This document shows, in pieces, positions 9,676-18,712 of a stretch of DNA of 64,000 nt. This DNA is from Streptomyces spiramyceticus. Its GTDB lineage: Bacteria > Actinomycetota > Actinomycetes > Streptomycetales > Streptomycetaceae. The position numbers and the translations under genes were made by a program. The stretch lies in NCBI RefSeq assembly GCF_028807635.1, contig NZ_JARBAX010000002.1, forward strand, positions 1-64,000. Direction: 5' to 3'. Each line of letters begins with the position of its first letter. Position 1 is the first letter of the stretch. The notes under the pieces were generated by a model. That model searched no databases. It saw only the letters and a list, made by a program, of their open reading frames with translations, and was not told the origin of the DNA.

Positions 9676-10220
9676 CTGCTGTTCCCGAGGTGGGGCCCGG
9701 GGCCGGGATCCGGGCCGTCGCGGCTGAGGTGCTTGAGCTGATGGCGGGGCGGGGCGAGACGCTCGCCGTCGCCGAATCGCTGACCGGTGGCCTGGTGGCC
9801 GCCGAGCTGACTTCCGTGCCCGGTGCCTCGCGGGTCTTCCGCGGATCGGTCACGGCGTACACGACCGAGCTGAAACGGGACGTACTCGGGGTCGACGGGG
9901 CACTTCTGGAGCAGCACGGCGCCGTGGACCCGGAGGTCGCGCGGCAGATGGCGGCCGGTGTACGGCGCGTGCTCGGGGCCGGCTGGGGTATCGCAACGAC
10001 GGGCGTCGCCGGGCCGGACGGGCAGGACGGAAAGCCCGTCGGGACGGTGTTTGTGGCGGTTGCGGGGCCGGGCGGTACAGGGAATGTGGCCCCTTTGAGG
10101 TTGAACGGGGACCGGGCGGTAATCCGTATGGAGAGTGTACGAAGAGTGCTGACCCTGCTCTTCGGCGAACTGATCGAGAATGCGCGGGCACAGGATACGG
10201 AACAGAACGGGGGGAATTGA
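9672..10220 (+). CDS. cinA: CinA C-terminal domain protein (nicotinamide-nucleotide amidase)
   Basis: 182 residues from a GTG overlapping the pgsA stop. It consists only of the CinA C-terminal (PncC-type) domain: 'VAESLTGGLVAAELTSVPGASRVFRGSVTAY', 'GVAGPDG' and 'KPVGTVFVAVAG' are the conserved segments (named by their key residues). By family it deamidates nicotinamide mononucleotide to nicotinate mononucleotide in pyridine nucleotide salvage. The N-terminal molybdopterin-binding-like half of full-length CinA is absent, as is common in actinomycetes. Last gene of the rimO-pgsA-cinA coupled set, upstream of clgR. Confidence 0.9.
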   Translation: MTAVPEVGPGAGIRAVAAEVLELMAGRGETLAVAESLTGGLVAAELTSVPGASRVFRGSVTAYTTELKRDVLGVDGALLEQHGAVDPEVARQMAAGVRRVLGAGWGIATTGVAGPDGQDGKPVGTVFVAVAGPGGTGNVAPLRLNGDRAVIRMESVRRVLTLLFGELIENARAQDTEQNGGN

Positions 10221-10329
10221 TGTTTGCAGCCCTGAGTGAACACGACATCGCTCCCCGCACGGCCGCTGCGCAAGGCGGTACGGTGGGGCGTGAAGGATGC
10301 GGCTACGCGGTCCGAGGAGGGAGCCACCG

Positions 10330-10710
10330 ATGATTCTGCTCCGTCGCCTGCTTGGTGACGTGCTGCGTCGGCAGCGCCAGCGCCAGGGCCGTACTCTGCG
10401 CGAAGTCTCCTCGTCCGCCCGAGTCTCACTCGGCTATCTATCCGAGGTGGAGCGGGGGCAGAAGGAGGCTTCCTCCGAGCTGCTCTCCGCTATCTGCGAC
10501 GCGCTTGACGTACGGATGTCCGAGCTCATGCGCGAAGTGAGTGATGAGTTGTCGCTGGCTGAGCTGGCGGAGTCGGCGGCGAGCGAGCCGGTGCGTCCAC
10601 CGGTACGCCCGATGCTCAATTCCGTGTCGGTGACGTCGGTGGCAGGAGTGCCACCGGAGCGGGTGACGATCAAGGCGCCCGCGGAAGCGGTGGACGTCGT
10701 CGCTGCGTGA
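10330..10710 (+). CDS. clgR: ClgR-type regulator of clp/lon protease genes
   Basis: 126 residues from the ATG with a good GAGGAGGGAG ribosome site; an upstream in-frame Met has none. A Cro/C1-type HTH occupies residues 1-75 ('[20 protein letters not shown]', '[15 protein letters not shown]'). The place downstream of pgsA-cinA near ftsK and recA is the actinobacterial clgR position. ClgR activates clpP1P2, clpC and lon. The protein ends in 'VDVVAA'; in Streptomyces a C-terminal Ala-Ala makes ClgR a ClpP substrate, giving feedback control of its own stability. The alternative is another XRE regulator, but context and C-terminus favour ClgR. Confidence 0.88.
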   Translation: MILLRRLLGDVLRRQRQRQGRTLREVSSSARVSLGYLSEVERGQKEASSELLSAICDALDVRMSELMREVSDELSLAELAESAASEPVRPPVRPMLNSVSVTSVAGVPPERVTIKAPAEAVDVVAA

Positions 10711-10724
10711 TCCGGCTTGAGAAT

Positions 10725-10764
10725 TCTGAAGCTCTGAGGCTCTGAACTTTTGAGGTTCTGAGTT
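10725..10764 (+). repeat. Five tandem 8-base units after clgR
   Basis: TCTGAAGC, TCTGAGGC, TCTGAACT, TTTGAGGT and TCTGAGTT follow one another directly, between the clgR stop and its terminator. Confidence 0.65.
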
Positions 10765-10768
10765 TAGG

Positions 10769-10811
10769 AAAGAGCCCCGATGGGTCCTCGTTAGGACTGT
10801 CGGGGCTCTTT
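10769..10811 (+). terminator. clgR terminator
   Basis: AAAGAGCCCCGA and TCGGGGCTCTTT form a perfect 12-bp stem ending in a T run. The loop holds a nested GTCCT/AGGAC stem. It separates clgR from the Dps-like gene. Confidence 0.85.
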
Positions 10812-10890
10812 CATGCCCTGGCATGACCGTTTTGCGTCATTTATGCCAAGGTGGTGGGAGCCGTGAAGCCGGACCCTGAGGAGGAAACGG

Positions 10891-11361
10891 ATGTCTGTCG
10901 TGAAGAGCACCCTGCCCGAGGCGGATCTCAAGGTGGTGGGTGAGGCTCTGCAGGGGTCGCTCGTCGACCTCGTGGATCTCGCCCTTGTGGCCAAACAGGT
11001 CCACTGGAACGTGGTGGGCCCGCGCTTCCGGTCCGTACATCTGCAGCTGGACGAGGTGGTCGCCTCGGCGCGGCTGCACTCCGACACGGTGGCCGAGCGG
11101 GCCTCGGCGATCGGCGTAAACCCGGACGGGCGGTCCGCGAGTGTGGCGAGGTCGACCGCGATCCAGGAGGTGCCGCAGGGGTGGATCAAGGATGTCGATG
11201 CCGTACGGATCCTCGTGGACGCGCTCGGTGTTGTCGTCGGCCGCATGCGTGAGCGGATCGAGGCCACGGCCGACCCGGATCCGGTGACCCAGGACATCAT
11301 CATCGGGCTGACCGCGGACCTTGAGAAGCACGCATGGATGTTCCAGGCCGAGAGCGTGTAG
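10891..11361 (+). CDS. Dps family ferritin-like protein
   Basis: 156 residues, ATG preceded by GAGGAA. It has the four-helix ferritin-like fold with the Dps ferroxidase signature 'KQVHWNVVGPRFRSVHLQLDE' (named by its key residues His, Trp, Asp and Glu) and 'HSDTVAERASAIG'. It probably stores iron as a 12-mer and protects DNA from oxidative damage. The N-terminus is short and lacks a long Lys-rich DNA-binding tail. Single gene, after the clgR terminator. Confidence 0.9.
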   Translation: MSVVKSTLPEADLKVVGEALQGSLVDLVDLALVAKQVHWNVVGPRFRSVHLQLDEVVASARLHSDTVAERASAIGVNPDGRSASVARSTAIQEVPQGWIKDVDAVRILVDALGVVVGRMRERIEATADPDPVTQDIIIGLTADLEKHAWMFQAESV

Positions 11362-11454
11362 GGCGCGTGATGCGGCGGGACGCGCCGGTTGTGCTTCCGG
11401 CGCCCCTCCCGTCGGGTGATCGGGCCCGTCTAGCGTCGGCCGGAGGAGGCTGCC

Positions 11455-11895
11455 ATGGCTTGGCGTGACTTCCGGGGACGTGGGGTGGTGCGGCGGGTGC
11501 GTCTGATGGGGTTTGTGTGGGTGCCTGCAAGGGAGCCTGTGCGAGTGCCTGTACGGGCGTCTCTACGGGTGCTTTTGCGGGTGCCTGTGCTTGTGGTGCT
11601 GCTTGTGGTGGGCGCGGTGTGGTGGTGGGCCGTGCTGCGGCTGGTGCTGGTGCCGGAGCGGGCGGGTGTCGTCGAGGGGGCGGTGGCGGCGGGGGGCTGG
11701 GGGCTGAGCCTGCTGCCGGTTCATGTGGTTTCGGCGGCTGGTGGTGGTGCTGGCGCTCCCGGTGCCTCCGGCGCTCTCGGTACCTCCGGTGCTTCTGGTG
11801 CGTCGGGTGCTTGCGGTGCCTCGGGTGCTCGCGGTGTTGGTGTTACCAGGGCATCGCGACGCCGCCGTTGGGGCGGAGGATCTGGCCCGTCGTGA
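11455..11895 (+). CDS. Small putative membrane protein with a Gly-Ala-Ser repeat tail
   Basis: 146 residues. The start is well supported by GGAGGAGG seven bases before the ATG. An Arg-rich N-terminus is followed by one strong membrane segment (about residues 39-60, 'LLRVPVLVVLLVVGAVWWWAV'), a hydrophobic middle, and a C-terminal run of 'GASGA/GTSGA' repeats ending in a basic stretch. No family is recognised. The last 53 bases overlap the 3' end of the opposite SDR gene, so the tail may have grown by repeat expansion into its convergent neighbour. Codon bias is weak, so it could be a spurious frame; the ribosome site is the main support. Confidence 0.5.
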   Translation: MAWRDFRGRGVVRRVRLMGFVWVPAREPVRVPVRASLRVLLRVPVLVVLLVVGAVWWWAVLRLVLVPERAGVVEGAVAAGGWGLSLLPVHVVSAAGGGAGAPGASGALGTSGASGASGACGASGARGVGVTRASRRRRWGGGSGPS

Positions 11896-12607
11896 AGAGG
11901 GATGCGTCCGAGGCCAGGTGGAGGACCGCGTGCGCGATGTCCTCGGGCTCTCCGACACGGCCGAGCGGGGACATGCGGACCATGGCGGCCTCGGCCTGGT
12001 GCTGGAGTGCCGCATCGTGGCGGTCGGTCATGGGGGTGCGGATCCAGCCGGGGGCTACGGCATTGACGCGGATGGAGTGCCGGCCGAGTTCGGTGGCGAG
12101 CGTCCTGGTGAGCTGGACGACGGCAGCCTTGGCCGCGCTGTAGCAGAGCAGGCCGGGGCTCGCGGCGTCGACGGCGCCCGATGCCATGGTGATGATGCTG
12201 CCGGGGGTTTTGGCGGCGATCATGGCGCGGGCCGCCTCCTGGCATGCGTACAGCACACCCTTGAAATTGACCGCCAGGACGCGGTCGAGGTCCTCGTCGC
12301 GGGTCTCCAGGACCGGGCTGGAGTGCATGATTCCGGCGATGGCCGCGAGGATGTCGAGCCGCCCTGCTGCGGCGACCGCCTCGGCGAGCCGGGCGCGGTC
12401 GGTGACGTCGAGGGGGTGGGGATGTGCGGTGCCGCCTGCCTTGGTGATCAGGGCGGTGGTCTCGTGGAGGCCGTTCTCGTCGCGGTCCGCGCAGTGGACG
12501 CTCGCACCGGCCTCCGCCAGGAGCAGCGCGCTCGCCCTGCCTATGCCGCTCGCGGCGCCGGTTACCAGTGCGGTGCGGCCGGTGAGGTCGTACGCCTTGA
12601 GGGGCAT
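11843..12607 (-). CDS. Short-chain dehydrogenase/reductase
   Basis: 254 residues. Rossmann motif 'TGAASGIG' (residues 12-19), the 'AAIAG' segment in place of NNAG, and the catalytic 'CYSAAKAAV' with Tyr and Lys; the C-terminus 'ILRPNGGVAMPW' is typical of classical SDRs of the FabG-like group. Substrate unknown. I chose the ATG at 12607; a TTG directly after the glycosylase stop would add 12 residues, and neither has a clear Shine-Dalgarno. It is probably co-transcribed with the upstream DNA glycosylase gene, with no obvious functional link. Confidence 0.88.
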   Translation of the reverse strand: MPLKAYDLTGRTALVTGAASGIGRASALLLAEAGASVHCADRDENGLHETTALITKAGGTAHPHPLDVTDRARLAEAVAAAGRLDILAAIAGIMHSSPVLETRDEDLDRVLAVNFKGVLYACQEAARAMIAAKTPGSIITMASGAVDAASPGLLCYSAAKAAVVQLTRTLATELGRHSIRVNAVAPGWIRTPMTDRHDAALQHQAEAAMVRMSPLGRVGEPEDIAHAVLHLASDASLFTTGQILRPNGGVAMPW

Positions 12608-12643
12608 GGGGGGACGGTACGGCTGGACCTGACGGGGCGTCAA

Positions 12644-13435
12644 CTATGGGGTAGGGCCCAACTGGCAGCGCGGGCACCAGTACGTGGGGCGGGCGCGGGT
12701 GCCGTCGCCCTGGTCGGCGACGCGGATCGGGGCGCCGCAGCGCAGGCAGGGGCGGCCTTCGCGGCCGTACACGTACAGGGGTGGGGTGAGGGCGCGGAGG
12801 GTGGTGCGGCGGCGGGGGCTGTCGCGGTTTGCCTCCAGGAGGCGCTTGGCGGCGGCGACGAGGCGGTCGGGGGCGGGGAGTTCGCCGATGGGGAGCCATG
12901 GGGTGGCGCGGGCGAAGAAGCAGAGCTCCGACTTATACACGTTGCCGATGCCGGCGAGGTTGCGCTGGTCGAGGAGGGCTTCGCCGAGGGGGCGGGCGGG
13001 GTCTTCCAGGAGGCGCCGGAGGGCTTCGTCGGCGTTCCAGTCGGGGCCGAGGAGGTCGGGGCCGAGGTGGCCGACGGCCTCTGCTTCGTCCTGGGTGCGG
13101 ATGAGTTCCAGTACGGGGAGGCGGTAGCCGACGGCGGTGTGGTGGGCGGTGCCGAGGATGGCGCGGATCTGGTGGGCGGGGCCGCCGCGCCAGGGCTCTC
13201 CGGCGGCGTAGACCTTCCAGGCGCCGTCCATGCGGAGGTGGCTGTGGAGGGTGAGGCCGCCTTCGATACGGGCGAGGAGGTGCTTGCCGCGCGGGGTGAC
13301 GTCCAGGACGGTGCGGCCGGTCAGGTCGGCGGTGGCGAATCGGGGGACGCGCAGGTCGAAGCGGGTGAGGGGGCGACCGGCCAGGGCGGTGTGCAGGCGA
13401 TGGGCGGCCTGCCAGACGGAGTCTCCTTCGGGCAT
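12644..13435 (-). CDS. Fpg/Nei family DNA glycosylase
   Basis: 263 residues. It begins 'MPEGDSV', giving the catalytic Pro2 and Glu3 of the family (Pro2 is the nucleophile). An H2TH segment contains 'LDQRNLAGIGNVYKSELCF', and a C-terminal zinc finger is built from 'CLRCGAPI' and 'CPRCQ'. The 'PEGDS' start (not PELPE) points to the Nei/endonuclease VIII branch, acting on oxidised pyrimidines in base-excision repair. First gene of the minus-strand pair with the SDR. The next gene upstream on this strand is the helicase lhr, 550 bases away. Confidence 0.92.
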   Translation of the reverse strand: MPEGDSVWQAAHRLHTALAGRPLTRFDLRVPRFATADLTGRTVLDVTPRGKHLLARIEGGLTLHSHLRMDGAWKVYAAGEPWRGGPAHQIRAILGTAHHTAVGYRLPVLELIRTQDEAEAVGHLGPDLLGPDWNADEALRRLLEDPARPLGEALLDQRNLAGIGNVYKSELCFFARATPWLPIGELPAPDRLVAAAKRLLEANRDSPRRRTTLRALTPPLYVYGREGRPCLRCGAPIRVADQGDGTRARPTYWCPRCQLGPTP

Positions 13436-13987
13436 GGGTCCATGATGACCCCCTGGGATGCCAGACCCTGGGGCGCGGGCTTCCAGGTGCCTTGGGGAGG
13501 GCTCGGCGGGACTCCCTCGGGGTCTCCAGAGGCGCTCTTTGGGGCCGTTCTGGGGCGCCGGGAGACGCTCTGTGGTGGTGGGTGGGCTCGCGGGGTGGGG
13601 TGGCGGGCCCAGGGGCCCCAGGGAGGGCCCCGATGAGCGTTTGCGGGCGCCGCGGGAGTGCGCCGGGGCCTGGGTGGGCCCTGGCCGGCCCTGGAAACTC
13701 TCACCAGGCGGGCGGAGGCCTGGGAGGTCTCGGGTGGCCCGGGTGGCGAGCAGGGGCTAGAGCTGGCTACGGACTCGGGGCGGGCGCTGCACGGGTTCCG
13801 GCCGGGCGGGCACTCTTCCGGCTCTGGCCGGAGGCAGCTTTGGCTCCCGGCCACGGTCAGCGAGTGCCTGGGCTTTCGCCCCCGGTCAGGGCGGGCATTT
13901 GGTTCCAAGGCGAGTGCAGGGTGAGGCGCCGGATCCGGGCTCCTGGTAGTGGCGGTCGCTGGCTGGGCGTGTGTGGCGGGCGGGACG
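13436..13987 (+). other. Gene-free stretch between the Nei-type gene and lhr
   Basis: 552 bases with a strong excess of G over C on the plus strand and many GGGG runs. Frames are open on both strands, but their translations are Pro/Arg- or Gly/Arg/Trp-rich, lack any family motif and have no convincing ribosome sites. I see no tRNA, clear hairpin terminator or promoter. Confidence 0.6.
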
Positions 13988-16900
13988 TTACGGGCGGAGG
14001 CGGAGGCCTCGGGGGGTGGCGTGGAAGCCGGCTGATTCCAGGGTTTGGCCCAGGGGGGACGTCAGGGCCGGGGTGCCGTTGGTGCGTTCTACCGTGATGG
14101 TGCCCAGGGCGCCTTCGCGGGCCGCCGTGGCCAGCGCTTCGGCCGCCGCGGTCATGCGGGGGTCCGGTGACGACGCGTCGTTCCGGTCGGTGGGCCAGGC
14201 CAGCAGCGTTTTGCCGCCGCGCTCCATGTACATGGTCAGTTCGCCGTCCACCAGGACAACCAGGGCTCCCGCCTTGCGGCCGGGCTTGTGGCCCGCTTCG
14301 GCGGGGGGATCGGGCCAGGGCAGGGCAGCGCCGTACGCATTGGCCGGGTCCGCCGCAGCGAGGACCACCGCGCGGTTCGGGGACTCCGCGTCTGCGCGCT
14401 CACGTGCGGTGGCGGCCGCGCGGAGGCGGTCGACCGCGCCGTCCATGGCGAACTGGGCGGCGCCGAGGCCCTCCACGACGTAACCGCGCCGAGCCTGCCC
14501 GCTGTCCTCGAAGGCCGCCAGGATGCGGTACGTCGCCGAGAAGCCACCCTCGACACCTTCGGCGGCGACCGCGCCTCGCGTGACCACGCCGTGCCGGTCC
14601 AGCAGCGTGCGGGCGAGGGCGTGGGCGCGGTGCGTCGGGTCCGGTTCGTGGGCGGGGAGCAGCGACCAGCGGCCGGAGACGGTGGGCGGGCCGGTGCGGG
14701 AGGCTGGGCGGGCGGCTGCGGTGAGCGTGCCGTAACGCCCGCGTGGCACCGCGCGCTTCGCCCGGTGGGCGGTGGAGCCCGCGGTACGACCGGAACCGAG
14801 GAGGGAGCGCAGTGGCGCGAGCGTGTCGTTGGTGAGCCGCCCCGACCACCCCAGGTCCCATATGACGTCGGCCAGTTGGGCGTCTGTGCAGTCGGGGTGA
14901 GTGGTGGCGCGGACCGTGTCGCCGATCTGGCGGAAGAAGAGTCCGTATCCCCCGGAGAGGGTGGTGAGAACCGATTCGTGGAGGGCGGTCAGTTCAAGAG
15001 GGTGCGGCTGGGACAGAAGCAGGGGCGCCGCGTCGGCGAGATAGAGGGAGATCCAGCCGTCCTTGCCGGGGAGAGCGCCCGATCCCGCCCACAGGACCTC
15101 GCCCGTGGTGGTGAGCTCGTCGAGCATGGAGGGCGTGTAGCCGACGACGCGGGACGGCAGAATCAGCTTTTCGAGCGCGGAAGCGGGAACGGAAGCTCCC
15201 TGCAGCTGCTCGATGACGCGCGCCAGCCCGTCGATGCCGCGCAGTCGATTGCTGCTGAAGTGCTGCCACTGGGGGAGGAACGTGGCGAGCGCTGCGGGCG
15301 GCACCGGCTCCAGCTCGTGGCGCAGGGCGGCGAGGGAGCGGCGCCGGAGGCGGCGCAGCACCGTCGCGTCGCACCACTCCTGGCCGATCCCGGCGGGGTG
15401 GAACTCGCCCTGAACGACACGGCTGTTCGCGGCAAGACGGTGCAGCGCACCGTCGGTGACCGCCGCGCCGAGGCCGAAGCGGGCGGCGGCGGTGGCTGTC
15501 GTGAAGGGGCCGTGGGTCCGGGCGAAACGGGCCAGGAGATCGCCGAGCGGGTCCTTGACCGGCTCGGTGAACGCTTCCGGTACGCCGACGGGCAGTGCGG
15601 TGCCCAGTGCGTCGCGCAGGCGGCCCGCGTCCTCGATGGCCGCCCAGTGGTCCGCCCCCGCGATACGGACACGGATCGCCCGGCGCGCGGAGGCCAGGGA
15701 CTGCGCCCACTCGGGTTCGCCGCCGCGGGCCGTCAACTCGGCGTCTGTGAGCGGGCCCAGGACGCGCAGGGCGTCGGCCATGCCCTCAATATCCTTGATA
15801 CGGCGGTCTTCGGTGAGCCACTGGAGTTCCTGCTCCAGCTCGGTCAGGACATCGGCGTCGAGCAGCTCGCGCAGCTCGGCCTGGCCGAGCAGCTCGGCGA
15901 GGAGCCGGGAGTCCAGCGACAGCGCGGCGGCTCGCCGCTCTGCGAGGGGCGAGTCACCCTCGTACAGGAACTGGGCGACGTAACCGAAGAGAAGGGACCG
16001 GGCGAAGGGCGACGGTTCGGTGGTGGTGACCTCGACGAGGCGGACGCGGCGGGATTCGATGTCGCCCATGAGCTCGGTCAGGCCCGGCACGTCGAAGACG
16101 TCCTGCAGGCATTCCCGTACGGCTTCAAGGACGATCGGGAACGAGCCGAACTCGGACGCCACCTGGAGCAGCTGCGAGGCACGCTGGCGCTGCTGCCACA
16201 GGGGCGTTCGCTTGCCCGGGCTGCGGCGGGGCAGCAGCAGGGCCCGGGCGGCGCACTCACGGAAGCGGGCGGCGAAGAGGGCGGAACCGCCTACCTGGTC
16301 AGTGACGATCTGGCTGATCTCGCCTTTGTCGAAAGCGACGTCCGCAGCGCCGAGCGGAGCCTGCTCACTGTCGAATTCCGTGCCCTGCCTGGACGGTTCT
16401 TCGTCGAGCAGGTCGAAGCCCATGAGGTCCGCATCGGGCAGGCGCAGCACGATGCCGTCGTCGGCGTGCATGACCTGGGCGTCCATGCCGTACCGCTCTC
16501 CCAGGCGGGTCCCGAGGGCCAGCGCCCAAGGGGCATGCACCTGGGCGCCGAAGGGGGAGTGGATGACGACGCGCCAGTCACCGAGCTCGTCGCGGAAACG
16601 CTCGACGACGATGGTGCGGTCGTCCGGGATGTGACCGGCGGCCCGGCGCTGCTCGTCGAGGTAGGCGAGGACATTGTCGGCGGCCCAGGCGTCGAGCCCG
16701 GCGGCGAACAGGCGCAGCCGCGCGTCGTCGGCGGTGAGCGAGCCGACCTCGCGGAGGAACGCGCCGAGCGCGCGGCCCAGTTCGAGGGGACGGCCCAGCT
16801 GGTCGCCCTTCCAGAACGGCAGCCGCCCCGGCACGCCAGGTGCGGGGGAGACCAGCACGCGGTCGCGGGTGATGTCCTCGATGCGCCACGAGGTGGTGCC

Positions 16901-18622
16901 GAGGGTGAAGACGTCGCCGACCCGCGACTCGTAGACCATCTCCTCGTCGAGCTCCCCGACGCGGCCGCCGCCCTTCTTCGGGTCGGCCCCTGCCAGGAAG
17001 ACGCCGAAGAGCCCGCGATCGGGAATGGTGCCCCCGGAAGTCACGGCGAGGCGCTGTGCGCCCGGGCGGCCCGTGACCGTACCGGCGATACGGTCCCACA
17101 CCACACGCGGGCGGAGCTCGGCGAAGGCGTCGGACGGGTAGCGGCCGGCGAGCATGTCGAGGACTGCCGTGAAGGCGGACTCGGGGAGCGAGGCGAAGGG
17201 GGCCGCTCGACGGACGACCGTAAGGAGGTCGTCCATCTGCCAGGTGTCCATGGCGACCATGGCGACGAGCTGCTGCGCCAGTACGTCGAGAGGGTTGGCG
17301 GGGACGCGCAGGGCCTCGATGGAGCCGCTGCGCATGCGCTCCGTGACGACCGCCGACTGCACCAGGTCGCCCCGGTACTTGGGGAACACCACGCCCGTGG
17401 AGACCGCGCCGACCTGGTGCCCGGCGCGGCCGACGCGCTGGAGGCCGGATGCGACGGAGGGCGGCGACTCGACCTGGACGACGAGGTCCACCGCGCCCAT
17501 GTCGATGCCCAGTTCAAGGCTGGAAGTGGCGACGACGGCCGGCAGTCGGCCCGCCTTGAGGTCCTCCTCGACGAGGGCCCGCTGTTCCTTGGAGACCGAA
17601 CCGTGGTGGGCACGGGCCAGCAGTGGTGGCGCACCCTTGGCGGCGCCCGACTCGGCCATGATCGAGGCAGGGGAGTGCGCTTCGGGCAGTGGCTCACCGG
17701 TGGCACGCTCGTACGCGATCTCATTGAGCCGGTTGCACAGGCGCTCCGCGAGGCGGCGGGAGTTGGCGAAGACGATCGTCGAGCGGTGGGCCTGGACGAG
17801 GTCGGCGATGCGCTCCTCGACATGAGGCCAGATCGACGGCGTGTCGCCCGCGTCGTCCCCCTTGGCGGGGGCGCCGCCCAGCTCGCTCAGGTCCTGCACG
17901 GGGACGACCACCGACAGGTCGAATTCCTTGCTCGACGGTGGCTGGACGATCGACACCTTGCGCTTCGGGGAGAGGAAGCGGGCCACCTCGTCCACCGGCC
18001 GGACCGTCGCCGACAGGCCGATCCGGCGGGCGGGCCGTGGCAGCAGCTCGTCCAGCCGCTCCAGGGACACGGCGAGATGCGCCCCTCGCTTGGTCCCCGC
18101 GACGGCGTGCACCTCGTCGAGGATGACCGTCTCGATGCCGGCGAGGGCGTCGCGCGCCGCGGATGTGAGCATCAGGAACAGCGACTCGGGCGTGGTGATG
18201 AGAATGTCCGGCGGCTTGGTCGCCATGGACCGCCGCTCGGCGGCCGGGGTGTCGCCCGAGCGGATGCCGACCCGCACCTCGGGCTCCGGCATCCCGAGCC
18301 GTACGGCCTCTTGGCGGATGCCGGTGAGCGGGCTGCGGAGGTTGCGCTCGACGTCGACCGCGAGGGCCTTGAGCGGTGATACGTACAGCACGCGGCAGCG
18401 CCGCCTGGCGTCGGCGGGCGGGGGCGTGGACGCCAGATCGTCGAGGGCGGCGAGGAAGGCGGCCAGCGTCTTGCCGGAACCCGTCGGGGCCACGACCAGG
18501 ACGTCGGAGCCCTCGGAAATCGCCTGCCACGCGCCTTCCTGCGCCGCGGTGGGCGCGCTGAAGGCCCCCGTGAACCAGCTGCGGGTCGCGGGGGAGAAGG
18601 AGTCGAGCGCTGTCCTGGCCAT
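13988..18622 (-). CDS. lhr: Large ATP-dependent helicase Lhr
   Basis: 1544 residues from the ATG at 18622, preceded by GGGGGG; two further in-frame starts lie just upstream. Superfamily 2 helicase: Walker A 'APTGSGKT' (Lys51), DEVH box in 'VILDEVHAVAG', motif III 'LSATVRP', motif V/VI 'SSLELGIDMGAVDLVVQVESP' and 'QRVGRAGH'. It then has the Lhr-core winged-helix and beta-barrel region and the large C-terminal Lhr-CTD, which gives the full length. Lhr translocates 3'-5' and unwinds RNA-DNA hybrids; in mycobacteria it belongs to a DNA damage operon. Transcribed towards the Nei-type gene. The reverse frame is open for over 1300 codons but has no homology. Confidence 0.95.
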   Translation of the reverse strand: MARTALDSFSPATRSWFTGAFSAPTAAQEGAWQAISEGSDVLVVAPTGSGKTLAAFLAALDDLASTPPPADARRRCRVLYVSPLKALAVDVERNLRSPLTGIRQEAVRLGMPEPEVRVGIRSGDTPAAERRSMATKPPDILITTPESLFLMLTSAARDALAGIETVILDEVHAVAGTKRGAHLAVSLERLDELLPRPARRIGLSATVRPVDEVARFLSPKRKVSIVQPPSSKEFDLSVVVPVQDLSELGGAPAKGDDAGDTPSIWPHVEERIADLVQAHRSTIVFANSRRLAERLCNRLNEIAYERATGEPLPEAHSPASIMAESGAAKGAPPLLARAHHGSVSKEQRALVEEDLKAGRLPAVVATSSLELGIDMGAVDLVVQVESPPSVASGLQRVGRAGHQVGAVSTGVVFPKYRGDLVQSAVVTERMRSGSIEALRVPANPLDVLAQQLVAMVAMDTWQMDDLLTVVRRAAPFASLPESAFTAVLDMLAGRYPSDAFAELRPRVVWDRIAGTVTGRPGAQRLAVTSGGTIPDRGLFGVFLAGADPKKGGGRVGELDEEMVYESRVGDVFTLGTTSWRIEDITRDRVLVSPAPGVPGRLPFWKGDQLGRPLELGRALGAFLREVGSLTADDARLRLFAAGLDAWAADNVLAYLDEQRRAAGHIPDDRTIVVERFRDELGDWRVVIHSPFGAQVHAPWALALGTRLGERYGMDAQVMHADDGIVLRLPDADLMGFDLLDEEPSRQGTEFDSEQAPLGAADVAFDKGEISQIVTDQVGGSALFAARFRECAARALLLPRRSPGKRTPLWQQRQRASQLLQVASEFGSFPIVLEAVRECLQDVFDVPGLTELMGDIESRRVRLVEVTTTEPSPFARSLLFGYVAQFLYEGDSPLAERRAAALSLDSRLLAELLGQAELRELLDADVLTELEQELQWLTEDRRIKDIEGMADALRVLGPLTDAELTARGGEPEWAQSLASARRAIRVRIAGADHWAAIEDAGRLRDALGTALPVGVPEAFTEPVKDPLGDLLARFARTHGPFTTATAAARFGLGAAVTDGALHRLAANSRVVQGEFHPAGIGQEWCDATVLRRLRRRSLAALRHELEPVPPAALATFLPQWQHFSSNRLRGIDGLARVIEQLQGASVPASALEKLILPSRVVGYTPSMLDELTTTGEVLWAGSGALPGKDGWISLYLADAAPLLLSQPHPLELTALHESVLTTLSGGYGLFFRQIGDTVRATTHPDCTDAQLADVIWDLGWSGRLTNDTLAPLRSLLGSGRTAGSTAHRAKRAVPRGRYGTLTAAARPASRTGPPTVSGRWSLLPAHEPDPTHRAHALARTLLDRHGVVTRGAVAAEGVEGGFSATYRILAAFEDSGQARRGYVVEGLGAAQFAMDGAVDRLRAAATARERADAESPNRAVVLAAADPANAYGAALPWPDPPAEAGHKPGRKAGALVVLVDGELTMYMERGGKTLLAWPTDRNDASSPDPRMTAAAEALATAAREGALGTITVERTNGTPALTSPLGQTLESAGFHATPRGLRLRP

Positions 18623-18712
18623 GCCCCCCATCGTGCACCCGACCACTGACAACGGGTGTCCAGGACATGGACGCGCAGGTCAGCGGTGCTTGGGCGGGAG
18701 CAGAATGGCTCC

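Noticed and set aside
13492-14097. Plus-strand frame in the gap upstream of the Nei-type gene
   Set aside because: Gly/Arg/Trp-rich translation without motif, overlaps the 3' end of lhr, no ribosome site.
14288-18379. Very long open frame on the plus strand opposite lhr
   Set aside because: It mirrors the lhr codon frame; in GC-rich DNA the antisense frame stays open. The translation lacks motifs and is Gly/Glu/Arg/Asp-rich.
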